From Diadema setosum (Eukaryota > Echinodermata > Echinoidea > Diadematoida > Diadematidae): DNA of 64,000 bases. The translations under genes were made by a program, and so were the position numbers. The stretch covers positions 8,432,371 to 8,496,370 of the forward strand of contig NC_092704.1 of assembly GCF_964275005.1 (NCBI RefSeq). Direction: 5' to 3'. A model generated the notes under the pieces. The model ran no database searches, had not been told where the DNA came from, and was given only the letters and a program-made list of their open reading frames with translations. How positions within the stretch are numbered: position 1 is the stretch's first letter; each line of letters starts with the position of its first letter. Below, one piece after another: positions 1 through 12,847 of the stretch.

Positions 1-222
1 GCGAGGTTTTTATTTTCGGGAATTTCGCGAGTCAGGTGCTATTCTCAAAATTAAAGACACGCAAAAATATTGACTCTGATCCTGAAGTGAATGTGACGTA
101 CACGTGTGCGCTTCTCCAATCAGTACAGGCTTCCACGATCGCGAATTTAACCACTCGTGAAATCGTCAGGAATTCCCGATTCGCAAAAATTTAGACTCGC
201 GAAATATATGGCGTATACAGTA
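1..222. repeat. Fold-back MITE, TACTGTATACGC family (left end cut by window)
   Basis: The segment ends in GGCGTATACAGTA and contains the CpG-rich words GCGAATTTCGCGAGTC and ACACGCAAAAATATT seen in the complete copy at 9350-9989. The left terminus is outside the window. It has no coding capacity and is probably a non-autonomous DNA element. Confidence 0.7.
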
Positions 223-1514
223 ATAGACTTGTACGACTCAAAAGACACACACACAAAAAATGGTGTGCGCTCTTACCAAGAGGGCAGCTCAAGGGCGGCT
301 TCACAGACCTCTCCAAATAACTTTTTCATTATGAAGTACGCGTACATACATGTAGATGTCTTGTTTGTTTTTTTAATGTTTCAACTAAATCCTTTGTAAT
401 TGCTCATATTCATGTGTACTTTAAATACAATGAATTGGCAATTATACATATCAGATTGGATTAGAATCACACTGAAAAATCATCAAGCAAATTATGATTT
501 TCATATCTATTCGTACTCAACTTTATGTGTGAGTACACAGAATGACACTATATTCAAAAATATCACCACACAGATAAAACCTGCAAATTTCTTGAATTTT
601 CTCATTATACAAAAGTATAGCTGATTTAATTTCTACTACTCCGTCCGTCTGGTTTCATTTCATTCATTGCAGCCAGTTTTGATGGGAAGCAGAATTGTGC
701 TTTAAATTGATGAGGCAAATTACCTCATGCTGCAGAGACAAAAAAGACATAAAACTTACGGGAAATAGATGGGCAGTCAATATCTTTTTATTTTTTCCAA
801 AAAGTACTTTTCTTGTCACACTTCATTTTCACAGGAGACATTTTTTTTATGTTATTTTACTGCATTCATAGGTATGCTCCTTTAACCTTGGTTTTTAGAG
901 ACCAATGTTTGAATGCTATCCATTTTCATCTGCAGTGTCTAATTTCATTACAAATTCAGAATGACACTGGCAAGACTGCCAGGCTCTAAATCCCAACATA
1001 ATTGAATGGATGAAAATGTGACTAAAAATATCATCTGTGACAACGCATTACGCAGATTAATCATTTATGCGATGTGACGTCAGTTGACGGACCACATCAA
1101 CAGAGGCATTTTGACATTTGTGAATGTTCCTATGCCTTTGATATGACAACGCATTCTCTTTCATCTCATCTCACTGTACAGGAAGGCTGATCTAAAATGT
1201 CTCTATAATGCTTTTACAAACCACTTTAAAGACTACAGTATATGGACCTACAGCCTGGCAGCAAACACTTGTACAAAATCTGTGCATCATTACTTTTCCT
1301 TTTCGTGCAAAGCAATACATTTCAGAGGCAAAAATGTACATGTATCCATGATATTTGGGTATAGAAACAAAATTCTAAATTTGGCACCACCCTGGGGCTT
1401 TTGAATGCATTCTAAAACTTGGAATATAATGGCAGAGAAGAAAACTGGTATGTAACTGTACATCTTATATGGCGAATCAGACATAAAACTAAACATGACT
1501 TGATACTGTAGTGT
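223..1514. other. Gene-free AT-rich stretch
   Basis: No ORF with recognisable protein features, no RNA gene and no clear repeat structure was found. It is probably intronic or intergenic. Confidence 0.6.
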
Positions 1515-1516
1515 AT

Positions 1517-2142
1517 ATAGCCCGGTCACACAGCACTCCACGTCTAAATCACGTACAAAAAGTTACAAAAATCTGGTGGACGTGGTCTTTAAGTGGTAAT
1601 TTTTTTGGTCAATTTTAGTTTGGTCGTGCTTTGTACAGGGTATGGCCGTTGGCGGCTGTTCCACTGCTGAAGCACTGCCTAAGCACAACTAACCACGTCC
1701 ATGTGTATGTACGCAGAAAAATCCATTTTTCAGTGATAAGCTGCTAAACACAAGCTATTTCCTGTGATACCAACGCATAACACGCGTCAGATGACCGTGC
1801 TCTGAACGTGACAGACCCCTAAAATTTCGCGTCTTACCGCATCTCCTCAAGTTTTAATCACGGCAGGATCACGGATTATCACGTGTTTCATGTGTGTTGC
1901 ACGTCTTTACCATGTGTGCCGCCCGTGGTTGTCCGCAGAATAAAATTTTGAGCAGTTCAATACTTTTTACCGCGTCCGACGCCATTCAGATTTTTCCCCG
2001 CATCCTGCCACATCTATAAATCGACCATAGCTCATCTTAAACTCGACATCAACGTGAACAACATTGTCTGCTTCATGGGAGACCACTTTTTGATGGGTTT
2101 TGGCCGTGATTAAGCCGTAAAGCGCTGTGTGACCGGGCTTTA
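1517..2142. repeat. Fold-back element with AGCCCGGTCACAC ends
   Basis: The left end reads TAGCCCGGTCACACAG and the right end, reversed, reads AAAGCCCGGTCACACAG. The interior repeats ACG-TG words in both orientations (cacgtc, acgtgt). There is no ORF of note. It belongs with the elements at 31800, 38342 and 44285 by terminal similarity. Confidence 0.8.
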
Positions 2143-3244
2143 TCACAAGGCCGTAACATCATGGCTACATGTTTGCCTCTGCTTGTATTGCAGAGACATG
2201 AAAATCATGACTTGGCACAGTATCGCTGTCTTCATCAAATGCATTCTCAGAGTTTAAGTGTTTATGACATAAAAGGTTGCTTCAAAGGACCTACGCAATG
2301 CAGCTTTTTTCTTCCATGTTGACTTGTGTCAATTGAAGATACCCTGATCATTACATTTGTACTTATGCTGCCAAGAGTATTCAGTTTCTAAATGTGTGCC
2401 ATCAATTCTATAATAAATTTTGGCAATTTTTCTTTAGACATTTTGGAGCTGCCATAAAAAAAAAAGTAAAAAAAAAAAACAATCTTTCAAACCAAAGTTC
2501 TGTCAATGACATCAGGTCCTATCAATCACTGCTACAATCAATCTGATTAACAAAAGATATTGGTCTGCACCTTCCCTTAAACCATGCAAAACATGCATCT
2601 TTTCAAACCGTGTTGATCACATCAGTTAGTATGCTATTATAGCTTAGGGGAAGGTGCAAGCCAATGCCTTTTGTCGATCAAATTAGTAATGAGGCAAGTT
2701 TCATTTCATTCTATTGTTATCAAACTTGATCCTAATCGTTCAAGCCCATTCATAAAACACCATCCTAGCTTCGGTTTATTCATTTTCCACCTGTACAGTG
2801 CATCTTCATATTCATCTTTAATAAGATGCTGAAGGCAAATTTGATACCCCTTTAAAGTTTAAATGCTTATGAGAGGAATATACATGTACTGTAGATTCTA
2901 GGGACTTGAGAGTGGCGTGAAGATTAGTTTTAAAGACTGATTTATTTTTTTCATGGCTTGGACTCCTGCTGCTCTTTATTTATGGGAATAGTAAACCCTT
3001 TCCTTGCCAGATTATGACATCATCATTGACTTTGTACAGGAGCTATTTTTTGGCAAAAGGCAATGACTTTAACCTACAACCTTGTATCAACTCTATGGGT
3101 GAACTGCAGAACGTCTTAATGGCCACAAAGTGGTAAAGGCCAATGCAGACAAGCACCTGTTATGATAAATGACCTATTAAAGCCTCGCCCGTCCAATTCT
3201 TACTGTATGTATGATAGTCCACACAAGACAAATTAATCCTGCAT
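2143..3244. other. Gene-free AT-rich stretch
   Basis: Unique-looking sequence with A-runs near 2457-2480. A short inverted pair lies around 2559-2580 and 2642-2665 (ttggtctgcaccttccctta / gggaaggtgcaagccaatgc), which may mark a small decayed hairpin element. Confidence 0.5.
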
Positions 3245-3336
3245 TTAACCCAATGAGATGGACTAATTTTGCTACAACACACATTTCTCATAGAAACTTG
3301 CCCGAGTATACTCAGGACTTGTCCTCAATGGGTTAA
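3245..3336. repeat. TTAA-flanked 92-bp hairpin MITE
   Basis: It begins TTAACCCAATGAG and ends CTCAATGGGTTAA, with an inner GCCCGAGTATACTC palindrome and the word TTTTGCTACAACAC. The same unit occurs at 8941, 10679, 12848 and 25226. TTAA at both ends suggests a TTAA-targeting (piggyBac-like) transposase, which is inference. Confidence 0.85.
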
Positions 3337-3625
3337 ACAGAGCATTCTACCCATCTTTCCACTAGGTGAGCTCTTGCAGTAAAATGAAATGCACTCAGTA
3401 CATGTTAGCAGCAAGCCCAATTTTAAGCACATCTACATTGTTTGTAGAGACACATTTAAAACATAATGCTCTCGCTGAAACAAATGAATAAATCATCTCG
3501 AAAACACAGGAAATGTACATTTTATGCAAATATAGCTGTGTCAGTCTTTCAAAGTGTACCAAATCTGATTGATGTATTTGAACTATGAATCTACATCTGC
3601 ATCTACCAATGAAATCTTGTGGAAA

Positions 3626-4163
3626 CTAGGATGGGTTAGTGCCTTTAAGGCTGCTTGAGCTGCTCATAGCTGCAGGGCACCTGCCTTTCAATTCTTCTTT
3701 CTCCACCGCTATTTGTTTGTCATTATCATCATTACACTCCCGGGCTAGAAATCTCGATGGGACAGTGCCAGGCAAATGAGAGAGACAGAGATTGAACGCA
3801 AAGAAGTAGGGCTCTAGAGAAAGCGAGATGGGGAAGGGGGAGGGAGGGGTAAGAAAAGGTTGCTGCGCTTGAAAACGCTGATTCTCTAGTGTCCACGCTT
3901 CGTAAAGGGTACAACTAAGAACTGAATCGATACATTCATTACCAGCAAAGGATGAAATTTCCTCCAGTCGGGACCTACAGAGCCGGAGCAAGGCAAGTCT
4001 TTTGCACGCCGATGCTAATGGTGAGCCCAGGGTTTTGAAAGTCATCATGCATTTCACACTGCAAGACTGAAATGGAAACAGCGGCAGGTGCGGGCGAGCT
4101 CTCTCTCTCCCCGGAGAGGCACCGTGAGGTTGTTGCCATTATTATTCCTTTGGTCAATCTCAA
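3626..4163 (-). other. GC-richer segment with 143-codon open frame; possible exon or regulatory DNA
   Basis: This 540-bp block stands out from AT-rich flanks. On the minus strand it holds a 143-codon frame (3626-4057), a polypyrimidine tract followed by TTTCAG near 4069, and a strong purine/pyrimidine strand bias at 3770-3860. The translation has no recognisable domain. It could be an untranslated or alternative exon of the minus-strand gene whose first exon is at 26.8 kb, or a regulatory element. Neither is established. Confidence 0.25.
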
Positions 4164-4929
4164 TTTTTTTTCTCTCTGATCAATGCCCTACAATTTTGTG
4201 TTTGTCTTGCTTGTTTTTGCTACTCTGACTATTAGTATCAGTATTGGGAATACAGTATGTAAAAAAAAAAAAAAACAAACAACCTGTAATTTGGTATGAT
4301 TGGATTCCATTTGGTAGTTTCACTTTTCTCCCTCTTTCTTCCAGGAATAATCAATAAAACACCATCAAATAACTTCTGTGGGTTTGCTTTTTATTTTCAG
4401 ATTAAAAGCTGGATGATGGTTTACAGTGACTGGCACAGGTTGAAAATGATGCAATGGCATCAAAAAGGTGTATGGGAGAAATTTCCTGAGAAAAACAAAG
4501 TAAAGAAGACACGTATGACAATACTACACATTCTCACCTTGAATAATTATTAGAAAAATCAGGACTCAGGCAAACAGAACTTGCATAAACATGTAATTAA
4601 TTCTACAGCAAGATGTATATCCCTCCACGTAACAAGGACTTTTTGATGATTAATACAACCTGATGACATATATGAAATATTACAATGTCCTTCTGCAAAC
4701 CTTGGATTCATTCATTACAGCTGATCTAAAAATCTGGAACACAATGTCGTGAATACACATGACCATCGAATCAGGAAGCTACTGTCAAGTACTGTATGTA
4801 CGCAACCATCTACACTAGAGTATTAAAAGCAGAGTGCCCTTTAATACCTAATTTCCTTCTCTAAATCACAATGCCATTGCTTATGACAATGAGGAGAAAT
4901 GAAAACTGACTTCATTATCAGCACAAAGG
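4164..4929. other. Gene-free AT-rich stretch
   Basis: Nothing beyond an A-run at 4261-4275 was recognised. Confidence 0.5.
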
Positions 4930-5240
4930 ATAATACATCTGCATAATTTACTATTTGCAGATGAAACAAAAAGTCTGCTTTCGTGCTTCAAAATAGTTCT
5001 AAAATATGAGTTAGGGATAAAAACAACCAATGTAAAAATTTAAATCAGCATAATTAATTTCAAGTATTGTTATATACACAATGTGAACAATAGTTATAAC
5101 AAAAATGTTTCTAGACTATTTTTTTTACCACCTAGTTATGGTTTAGTAAGAAAAATAGTGATATCGGCTACTGTAAGGCTTTATTGTGAAACGTTTACAT
5201 GGTCGGATGTTTTTTGATACAACTGACCTACACATGCATG
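4930..5240 (-). repeat. Dispersed repeat, copy 1 of a three-copy family
   Basis: The reverse complement matches 20755-20990 over phrases such as TTTTTATCCCTAACTCA, AACAATACTT and TTTGTTTCATCTGCAAAT, and also matches the parts at 60827-61172 and 61677-61768. No ORF. It is probably a decayed DNA element. Confidence 0.65.
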
Positions 5241-5550
5241 TATGCATTAAATGTGATATCTCAAAACACTTTTTAAATCACTACTCCCAATGGTAAACAG
5301 TACCTTTAAATGAAAGGTGGCATTTACATAAGTATTCTCACGCTCCCCATACAAAACATTTTTTTATGACACAAGTACACATGAAATACACAAATATCAA
5401 TAAATAATTGATTACAATTATATAAAAAGAAAGAGAAAAAGGAGGATTTCTATCCTGAAGATACAGTGGACATACCTGTTCAGCAAAGAAAAGTGATGTA
5501 GTATAATCAGGGGTAGATGGGGTGCATGTTTGTTACTAGACAAGGAAAAA

Positions 5551-5672
5551 ACACACACACAAACACACACACATACATACACACTAAAACACACACTCAC
5601 AGACAAACACACCCCCACATACACACAAACACACACACACACAACACACATAACACACATACACATAAACAC
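5551..5672. repeat. (CA)n microsatellite, imperfect
   Basis: About 120 bp of ACAC/ACAT/AAAC words. It produces spurious Thr/His open frames on one strand and Val/Cys frames on the other. Confidence 0.9.
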
Positions 5673-6339
5673 AATTCTCTATCTTATTCCCTGTCCTTTC
5701 TCTCTCCCCTGTGTACCTACACACAAACATGGAACCACACACACAGCAGCCATTGTGTGCTTTCATCTTGGTAAGATGTAAAACTACTGATTCCTTCTCA
5801 ATAAAAAGCATGGATGCTCTCCTCTGATATTCCTCAAATGCCCATTTAAAGCACATTTTCCATCTAAAACAGAAAAAATGTGTATATGGTAGCTATTAAA
5901 GGAAAGTTGTGGAGCTGTCTATCATTCATCTGACTCTGATTGTCTATTACAAAGCCCTTAGAAGAGGTCTTACATGAAAATGCATCAAACCAATGGAAAT
6001 GGATATTGTAAAAGGGGATGATAAATATGACCAAACCATGAAAATGCAACAAAAGCAATGACCACACGAATGTCTCTGAGACATCAAATAATGTATCCCA
6101 TGGACATACAACCTGTATTCAGCTATTCATCAACACTGGCATTCCCTTGCCAAGTACACAAATGACACTTCTTTTAACAGAGAAAATCCATTCTGACCCT
6201 GTGTGCATGTACATTGTATCTAGACATTCTGCTCATTGTTCCACATCCTCTATAGCTCAAAGGATGAACGAAACATTGGAAAAACCTCCGAGCATCTCTT
6301 TCTTTTTCAATCTCTCCTTTTCTTTATCTTTCTTCATCT
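5673..6339. other. Gene-free stretch
   Basis: No gene or clear repeat seen. Confidence 0.5.
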
Positions 6340-6545
6340 TGGATAGGACATAAAATGGAAGTCCCGTGTATGAGAGAGCAACAACTCATGCAAGTAAAAG
6401 ATCCCACTTCATTCATTCATCGCAAAGAGCAGGGTGTTTAACCCGGTGAAGTGGTCCCACCTCACATCCAACTGGACCCCATGGAGGACCAGCTTAACGG
6501 TAGCTGAATATGGGCCATCCAGCCATCTTGTCAGATGGAAAATGA
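6340..6545 (+). mobile_element. SINE body, 5'-truncated copy with (AAAC)n tail
   Basis: The words GATAGGACAT, AAAGATCCCACTTC, GTTCATTCATCG-like and AAGAGCAG match, in the same order, the reverse complement of 41810-41925. There the body is joined to a tRNA-like head. Here the head is missing, the 3' part diverges after about 6470, and the copy ends in ACAAACAAACAAAC. Confidence 0.7.
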
Positions 6546-6762
6546 ACAAACAAACAAACAAACAAATCTCCCCTCCTTCTGTCTTCTCACTCCTTATTCC
6601 CAATCTCTCTTTATTCTGTCTCTTTCTATTCCTCTTCCTTCTTACCACCCCCCCCCCTCTCTTCTTCCTGTTCAAATGTCTTTGTTTCTGTTTTATCTCA
6701 CTCACTCCTTTCTTTCAATTTGTGCAAGAGCAAGGACAAGGAAATCCTCACAACGCCAAAGC

Positions 6763-7169
6763 TTAAAGGGATGAAATAGCATTGGTTGAGGTGAAAATTC
6801 AGCTTTTACTTTTTGTGAGATACTTAGAAACCACTTAATGCAATGTTACAAAGCATACAATTCTAAGTGGAATTCAGAGAATATTTAATGAAAATAGGTT
6901 TTGAAATGGCTGAGATATCCAAAAACAAATCAAAACAAAGTGATCCTTAAAATATTAGGGTCGTTTTTATTAGGGTCGTTTTAATTTGGATATCTTTATA
7001 GTCATTTCAAAACCAATTTTTATTAAATGAACTTTGAATTCCTCTCAGAATTGTATGCTCTTCCATATTTCATTTAAAGGAGTTTCTGATTATCTCAAAG
7101 AAATCATCATCAAAAAAACATCGGAAACGTCAAACCCCATCTCAACCGAGACTGCACCATCCCTTTAAA
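6763..7169. repeat. TTAAAGGGATG fold-back MITE
   Basis: About 407-bp imperfect palindrome. The left end is TTAAAGGGATGAAATAGC and the right end is GCACCATCCCTTTAA. The arms pair GAAATGGCTGAGATATCC with GGATATCTttatagTCATTTC. The same family occurs at 21953, 31250 and 62117. Confidence 0.85.
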
Positions 7170-8599
7170 ATTGACGCAGGTGGATTTGATCAGGCATTCG
7201 TATTCCACTCTTTCTCTCTCCATCTCTTCTCATATCTTATGTAACACACTCCATACGTGACCCTCTTGTGCATAGGGACCACTGAAAAATTGAGGACGTT
7301 TGTCTGTGCCATCGCGATATTACTTGAATTCCCTCATGCCGGAGCTGCCCTTAGAAGGTGCAAGTCGTGTCACTGGCCTCAGATGGCAGCGTCTTTGTAC
7401 CATGTCGTCGTTTCTTTCTCTGTCCTTTTGAATCACAAAAGAATGCAGGAAACTACAGCTTTTTTTAATAGAGAGAGCTCATCGTTTTTGCTGTACACAC
7501 CCTGACCTTTAGGACTCGTGTAATATCAGTCATGCATTGATGACTGCACAGGTCTTTAAATGAATTTATCCTTGTATGCCATTTTTGGGATTGACTCTTT
7601 ATTTCCTTTCCCTTTGATTTCAGTTTTTTTCTGCTTTAATACCACTCCCCTCCCCCATCTCTACCACTTCAAAATCTTGGAGCCATTTGTATGTGTTCTA
7701 CATACTTGGTATTGATCAAATGCCATAATATTGCAATGTCATAGACCTGATTCAGACAAATTGGTAAAACAAGTTTCACTAGAAATGATGCATCACGCGT
7801 TACCCCGAGGTACCGTAGTACCCCGGGTAACCGCGTTGTGTAGCGCCACCTCACGTCCACTCGAGGACAGCCAGAGAAAAATGCATGCACCGTGTGTGCG
7901 TGTACATAGTCATTCCCAGGCCACTGCATGTTATACTATGCGTGCATGGAAGCTGTGATAGCACTAGCGTGTGCTTTAGTGCAGTGCAGTGCGGTGGCTA
8001 GCGCGCGCTAGCTCCAGCACCAAAATAATTTCCTCTTTTTGGCACTCGGGGTACAACCTTTATAAAGAAATAAATAATTCAACAAAATGGCTGATTTTTG
8101 TTTGGTACCCCGGGATACCATTTATGTCATCAAATATCACCTTTCCATGTGACAATGCCATTTCCTTTTATTAGAGAACAAAATGCCAAGGATGTGTTAG
8201 AGTACCTGCCAACTCTCTCTCCTCTGATGCTGGCAAAATTCACCAGTCACGGCAGAAACAAGAAATCTGTGCATGTACCAATATTTTTGTTGCAACATTT
8301 GCATACATACACACGCATCACAGCTCACATGCACAGTGTACAGTTTGTGTTTCCAACAAAATTGAAGGCATTACCACTATTGTACCTAAGGGTAGTAGTT
8401 TTTGTCCATTTGTGCCAATATTATGAAATGTTAATTCCTATGCCTGTCATTTAAAAGAAAGAATGTTTCCACATACAAGATATGAAGACAGATGGATGAT
8501 TTCCTGACAAATTCTTGTAAAACTGAAATTCTGTGTAATTTGAGGCTGTGAATCCACCAGTGTTATTCAAACTGTCAAGACCCCATACATTGTTTCTAC
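7170..8599. other. Gene-free stretch
   Basis: No gene recognised. GGTACC/CCCGGG-rich words occur at 7800-7835 and again, inverted, at 8103-8119, which may be the ends of a decayed fold-back of about 320 bp. The 82-codon frame at 7257-7505 has no recognisable domain. Confidence 0.4.
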
Positions 8600-8812
8600 T
8601 ACTGTAAAAGTGGAAATTTTCGCGGTGTTGAAATTTTCGCGCATTTCGCGCAACCAGAAACTAGCGCGAAAATAAAAACACGCGAATATTTTTGCTTGCC
8701 ATACGTTCCTGTGCGTGATGTCTTGATTCCGCGGAATTAAAAACACGCGAAACTCTTCTGACCTGGCCTAGCGCGAAAAATTAGTCGCGCAAAAATATCC
8801 ACTTTTACAGTA
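8600..8812. repeat. TACTGTAAAAGTGG fold-back MITE, 213 bp
   Basis: The left end TACTGTAAAAGTGGAAATTT pairs with the right end AAATATCCACTTTTACAGTA. The interior is rich in TTTCGCG/CGCGAAA. A diverged copy is at 15569-15783. Confidence 0.88.
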
Positions 8813-8940
8813 TTAAATTTCTGATAATCTGAGGCTGTAATATTCACCACTTTCATTCCTAATCAGTTTCTCCTTTGGGCTCTCAAAATCCTCCAGCAGG
8901 TTTACAAATCCAACCACTGCCATGACTTTTTCTTTTCAAT

Positions 8941-9035
8941 AACCCGTTGAGGACGGTTTGATTTTGCTACAACACGCATTTCCCATAGGTCGACACCTGC
9001 CCGAGTATACTCGGGACTCATCCTCAACGGGTTAA
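8941..9035. repeat. TTAA-type hairpin MITE, about 95 bp
   Basis: It starts AACCCGTTGAGGACGG and ends CATCCTCAACGGGTTAA, with the internal palindrome CCCGAGTATACTCGGG. Same family as 3245-3336; the left TTAA has changed. Confidence 0.88.
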
Positions 9036-9349
9036 ACTTCTATACCTGAACAGGTGGCAGGCTGAAATAGAGTGAAAAAGAGGATGAAATTAGTGACACG
9101 GTATTGTCCTCTTCCCATACATAGCCAATCCCCTCCCACTACTCTGTCGAAACAATGGATGCACAGATGTCCACCTGCCAGAATCATTTCAAGCCCCATC
9201 AATCATATTTTAATGACTACTAGCCTTTGTCTAATGATATGCAGTGCCACTCTTTCAATCAACTCTCCTTCTCTCTCTACCATCTCCCACTGTCTTTATT
9301 CACTGCTGATCTTCCTCTTCCTCTACCCTCCCCAATCTCATCTCTTTAA

Positions 9350-9989
9350 TACTGTATACGCTATATATTTCGCGTGGGTTTTATTTTCGCGAATTTCGCG
9401 AGTCGGGAGCTATTCGTGAAATTAACAACACGCGAAAATATTACCTTCCAAAATGAATCCCTTGCCTTGATGATATGAACATTTCAGTACTAGTATACCA
9501 TGTCACGGCTTACCGAACAGACCATACTGGCTAAGCTTGTTTATGTACATATAGCACGTCCACGTCTATCACTACTTATGTAAACTAGTATACATGTACA
9601 CAGCCCAGTCGCTGTAAGTAGCCTTCGCACAGCACAGCGCATTAACAGCGTCTGGGGTGGTTGGGATAGTCCACGTCTACTTATGAATACTGTAGAGCCA
9701 ATCCATTATCGCAACCCCTCGAAACACTCGTCAGAAATCTAGCGCGATGGACTTAACCACTTCAAAAATGTTGAATTCTAACTTACTAGTTCGCAGAGTT
9801 TGGTAAGTTTTTTTCATGCAGTGTATAACTAGTATCATTCTTATTTGCTAGTAAGTTGAAAATTCACACTTTCTTTGCCACTTCATATTTTCTCTGGTCC
9901 CCCAATTGCGAATTTAACCACTCGCGAAAATGTGTGACAGCGGCAATTCGCGAAAATTTATGTACGCGAAAATTATAGCATATACAGTA
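9350..9989. repeat. TACTGTATACGC fold-back MITE, 640 bp, complete
   Basis: The terminal inverted repeats are TACTGTATACGCTATATATT and AATTATAGCATATACAGTA, followed inwards by TTTCGCG-type words and GCGAATTTCGCGAGTC. The interior has no transposase-like ORF. Related copies lie at 1-222 and 50742-51152. Confidence 0.88.
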
Positions 9990-10678
9990 TCATCTTCCCC
10001 TTTTCCCTATATACAAATTGTAACTCTTACTATCACTCTCTCTCTCTCTATAAGCTCTCCTTCTTTTTTTTTTTGTATGTTGTTTACAGTAGGATGTGAT
10101 TACACCATCCATCTAATCACTCAAGTACCACTTGCAGTCTTTAGTCTGCAGTCACTGTCAACTCAACTAATTGGCAGCCAAATGAGACAGTGGTACTGCT
10201 TGTAAATGACATCCGTCTTTACATACAAAGAATCACAAGATTTGTCACACCAATGCATTGAATTTCATATGCCGGAAACAGGCCTTGAAGTAGTATAAGA
10301 CTAATATTACTCGCACAAATATGTACAGTGTATAGCGTATCTGGCATTGAGGTGTATCAAATATCATGAAGAAAAATATTGGCATTTCAGTGCTCTGACA
10401 ACAGACATCTTGTTTGGTGCTCTTTTATGAGACCTACATGTATGTCAGAGCATTGGTGCTGTCAACACGTTAGATGTATGGTATAATACATGTATGTACG
10501 TGTACGTGTACGCACCACATGTCAATCACATTTACGATATGTCCATAAAATAATTTAAATTAAAGAATAAAATGTAGATGTAGCAACCTCATCTTGTTTC
10601 CTTGAAAACAGTCTCAAGTATTATGATGCTTCCCTTGCTGTAGTAACTACCATTGTCCCAAAGTCTCCGCTGAGTCAC
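9990..10678. other. Gene-free stretch with TC-rich tract
   Basis: CT-rich run at 10037-10060; otherwise AT-rich DNA without recognisable genes. Confidence 0.5.
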
Positions 10679-10772
10679 TTAAACCCGTTGATGACAAGTC
10701 CTGAGTATGCTCGGGCAGGTGTCTATGGGAAATGTGTGTTGTAGCAAAATCCGCCCATCATCAACGGGTTAA
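10679..10772. repeat. TTAA hairpin MITE, about 94 bp
   Basis: It begins TTAAACCCGTTGATGACAAG and ends CATCATCAACGGGTTAA. Same family as 3245-3336 but in opposite orientation (GCTCGGGCAGGTGTCTATGG). Confidence 0.88.
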
Positions 10773-11294
10773 CAAATAAATTTCACCGCGGCAGATAGTT
10801 AAAATCCATTGTTCCATAGACAGTGACCTCATCCTGCAACCCATCAGCTTTTAAACCTTGTCACTGGAGGGGCCCCCGAAACCTGTTCTCACTGGAGGCG
10901 AGACCTCCTAGCACAATCTCATTCTCATTAGGCGCATGACCAACCCTGCGTGGCAGGCCATCTTCACCCTCTATGACATCGCCAATCGTTGTGGGGGTTC
11001 AATCTTCCACATCCCTGCCCTTGAGAAACATGATACATGATGACAGCCACATTCAAGCTGGAATACGCCTCAACCCTTTGTCTTGCTATGAAGGACACAT
11101 GGCACACACTCATTGTGGCTCCATGCTTCAAGGACTGACAAATTAGTTTTCTGCAGTCTCTAGTTTTTACTACATGTATATACTTCCAGAACAAAAATGC
11201 TTGATTTCTCTGATTTTCTCTCTCTCTCACACTCTCTCTCTCTTTACTCTCTTTATCTTACTCTCTGTTTTAATATGCACTCACAAAAATCATA
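10773..11294. other. GC-richer unique segment without recognised gene
   Basis: 10850-11010 is richer in GC than its surroundings. On the minus strand one frame is open for about 43 codons between stops, with no clear splice sites and no recognisable domain. TC-rich repeats lie at 11218-11265. It may be a conserved non-coding element; nothing firmer can be said. Confidence 0.3.
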
Positions 11295-11865
11295 TACAGT
11301 CAAACCTGCCTTAGCGGCCACCTGTCTATAGCGACCACCTGTCCATAGCGGCCACTGAAAAATCCCCCCGAGAGAAAAGCAGTGTTAAAGACCCTGTGTA
11401 TAGCGACCACCTGTCTAACGTGGCCAGCGGCTACACATTTTGTTTCCCGCGGTAGATTTTAACCTGTCTATAGCAGCCAAAAACCCAATGGAGCCGTAGC
11501 CGAGCCGATGATTCAGTGTGTTTTTCTGCTTTGTAGCCGTGCGGGCAACGTTCAGTGATCGCCACCGCTGCATTCATCCCTCATTCAGTCATAATAATGC
11601 ACTAGTGTTAAGCTTTCTTCACGATAGTACACATACTACTGGTGCAACAATTTCTTATACACTGGCATGGTTAAATGCATGAAACACACGTGTGCATACG
11701 TACACACATACATTTACAATGTACATGTAAGGATACAATGCAGTGACACGTGTACATGTAAGCAATGCACACAAAGATGGATTACCTGTCTATAGCGGCC
11801 ACCTGTCTATAACGGCCACTTTTCCCGTCTCCCTTGGGTGGCCGCTATAGACAGGTTTGACTGTA
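11295..11865. repeat. TACAGTCAAACCTG fold-back element, 571 bp
   Basis: The left end TACAGTCAAACCTGCCTTAG mirrors the right end CTATAGACAGGTTTGACTGTA. The word CTGTCTATAGCGGCCACC is repeated several times near both ends in direct and inverted orientation. No ORF. Likely a non-autonomous DNA transposon. Confidence 0.88.
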
Positions 11866-12847
11866 TTTCAAACAAAAATTTACAAAATGTAAATTTTAAG
11901 ACCTATAATGCATGATGCAAACTTACGCTGTACATGTAACGTTACAAATAAATTCAAGCCATTATGTATGTACTATATAAATGTACATCTCAAGCCCTCC
12001 TTTTTCCTCAAAGAATGCAGTGTTGTTGTTTTGAGGTTAAAATGGTACAAGTCATTCTAAAATGATTAGATACTAACTGATCCCGATGTTTGTTTTATCT
12101 GTGTGTGTATAGCTGTCTGCATGTCGGTACGTAAGTATCTACAGGTATATCATGCAAATTGTATGTTTTCATTGTCAAAGTTGAACACTCCCTAAAAACA
12201 TAAATTGCAGAGCAATCTGTACTTGTGTTTAGTAGGGGTGGGAGAAGATATTTCACATAACAAAAGATAATACTTTTCCCCACTGATAATAATAGTTAAT
12301 ACAGAACACATTTAAAGCACACAAGCAATGATCTTCAACCACAAACATTCTCTAAACAAAGAACAATTTTATCGAAGACAAAGATAGAGAATGAGGAAAA
12401 ATTCCCTGATCAGAAACTAGCATCTACCATTCAACTTTGGTTTATTATAAAAACACCAAATAAATATCCGAAGACTATTACGTATTTGGTTTACATCAAA
12501 CTTGACAACAAAATAAAATTTTATATATTTCAACTTTACAGTAGGGAGACACAAAGAAAAAATAAAACAAACTACATGTAACACTTTAAATACACAACAA
12601 CTGATTCATATTGACCCCCCCCCCCCCGAAAAAAAAATGCCACACTTTAAATACATTTTCATAAAAATTGATAATGAAGAAGCATCCACAGCGTACACCT
12701 TCTCATCCCCATGCAAGTGGTTTTAAGATACTGTACTGCAGGAAATCACTGTATTGATCTCCCTGTTGCAAATTTAATACAGTATGAGGAAAGACTGAAG
12801 AAGCAAACATGAACAGGGACTCAGAAGAATGGCTTTTAGGTCAGATA
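11866..12847. other. Gene-free AT-rich stretch
   Basis: Contains a C-run/A-run at 12615-12638. No gene or structured repeat seen. Confidence 0.5.

Noticed and set aside
5418..5856. ORFs rich in Thr/His or Val/Cys
   Set aside because: Translations of a (CA)n microsatellite.
10858..10990. Possible minus-strand exon of about 43 codons
   Set aside because: No convincing acceptor and donor, and no recognisable domain; kept only as a note on a GC-richer segment.
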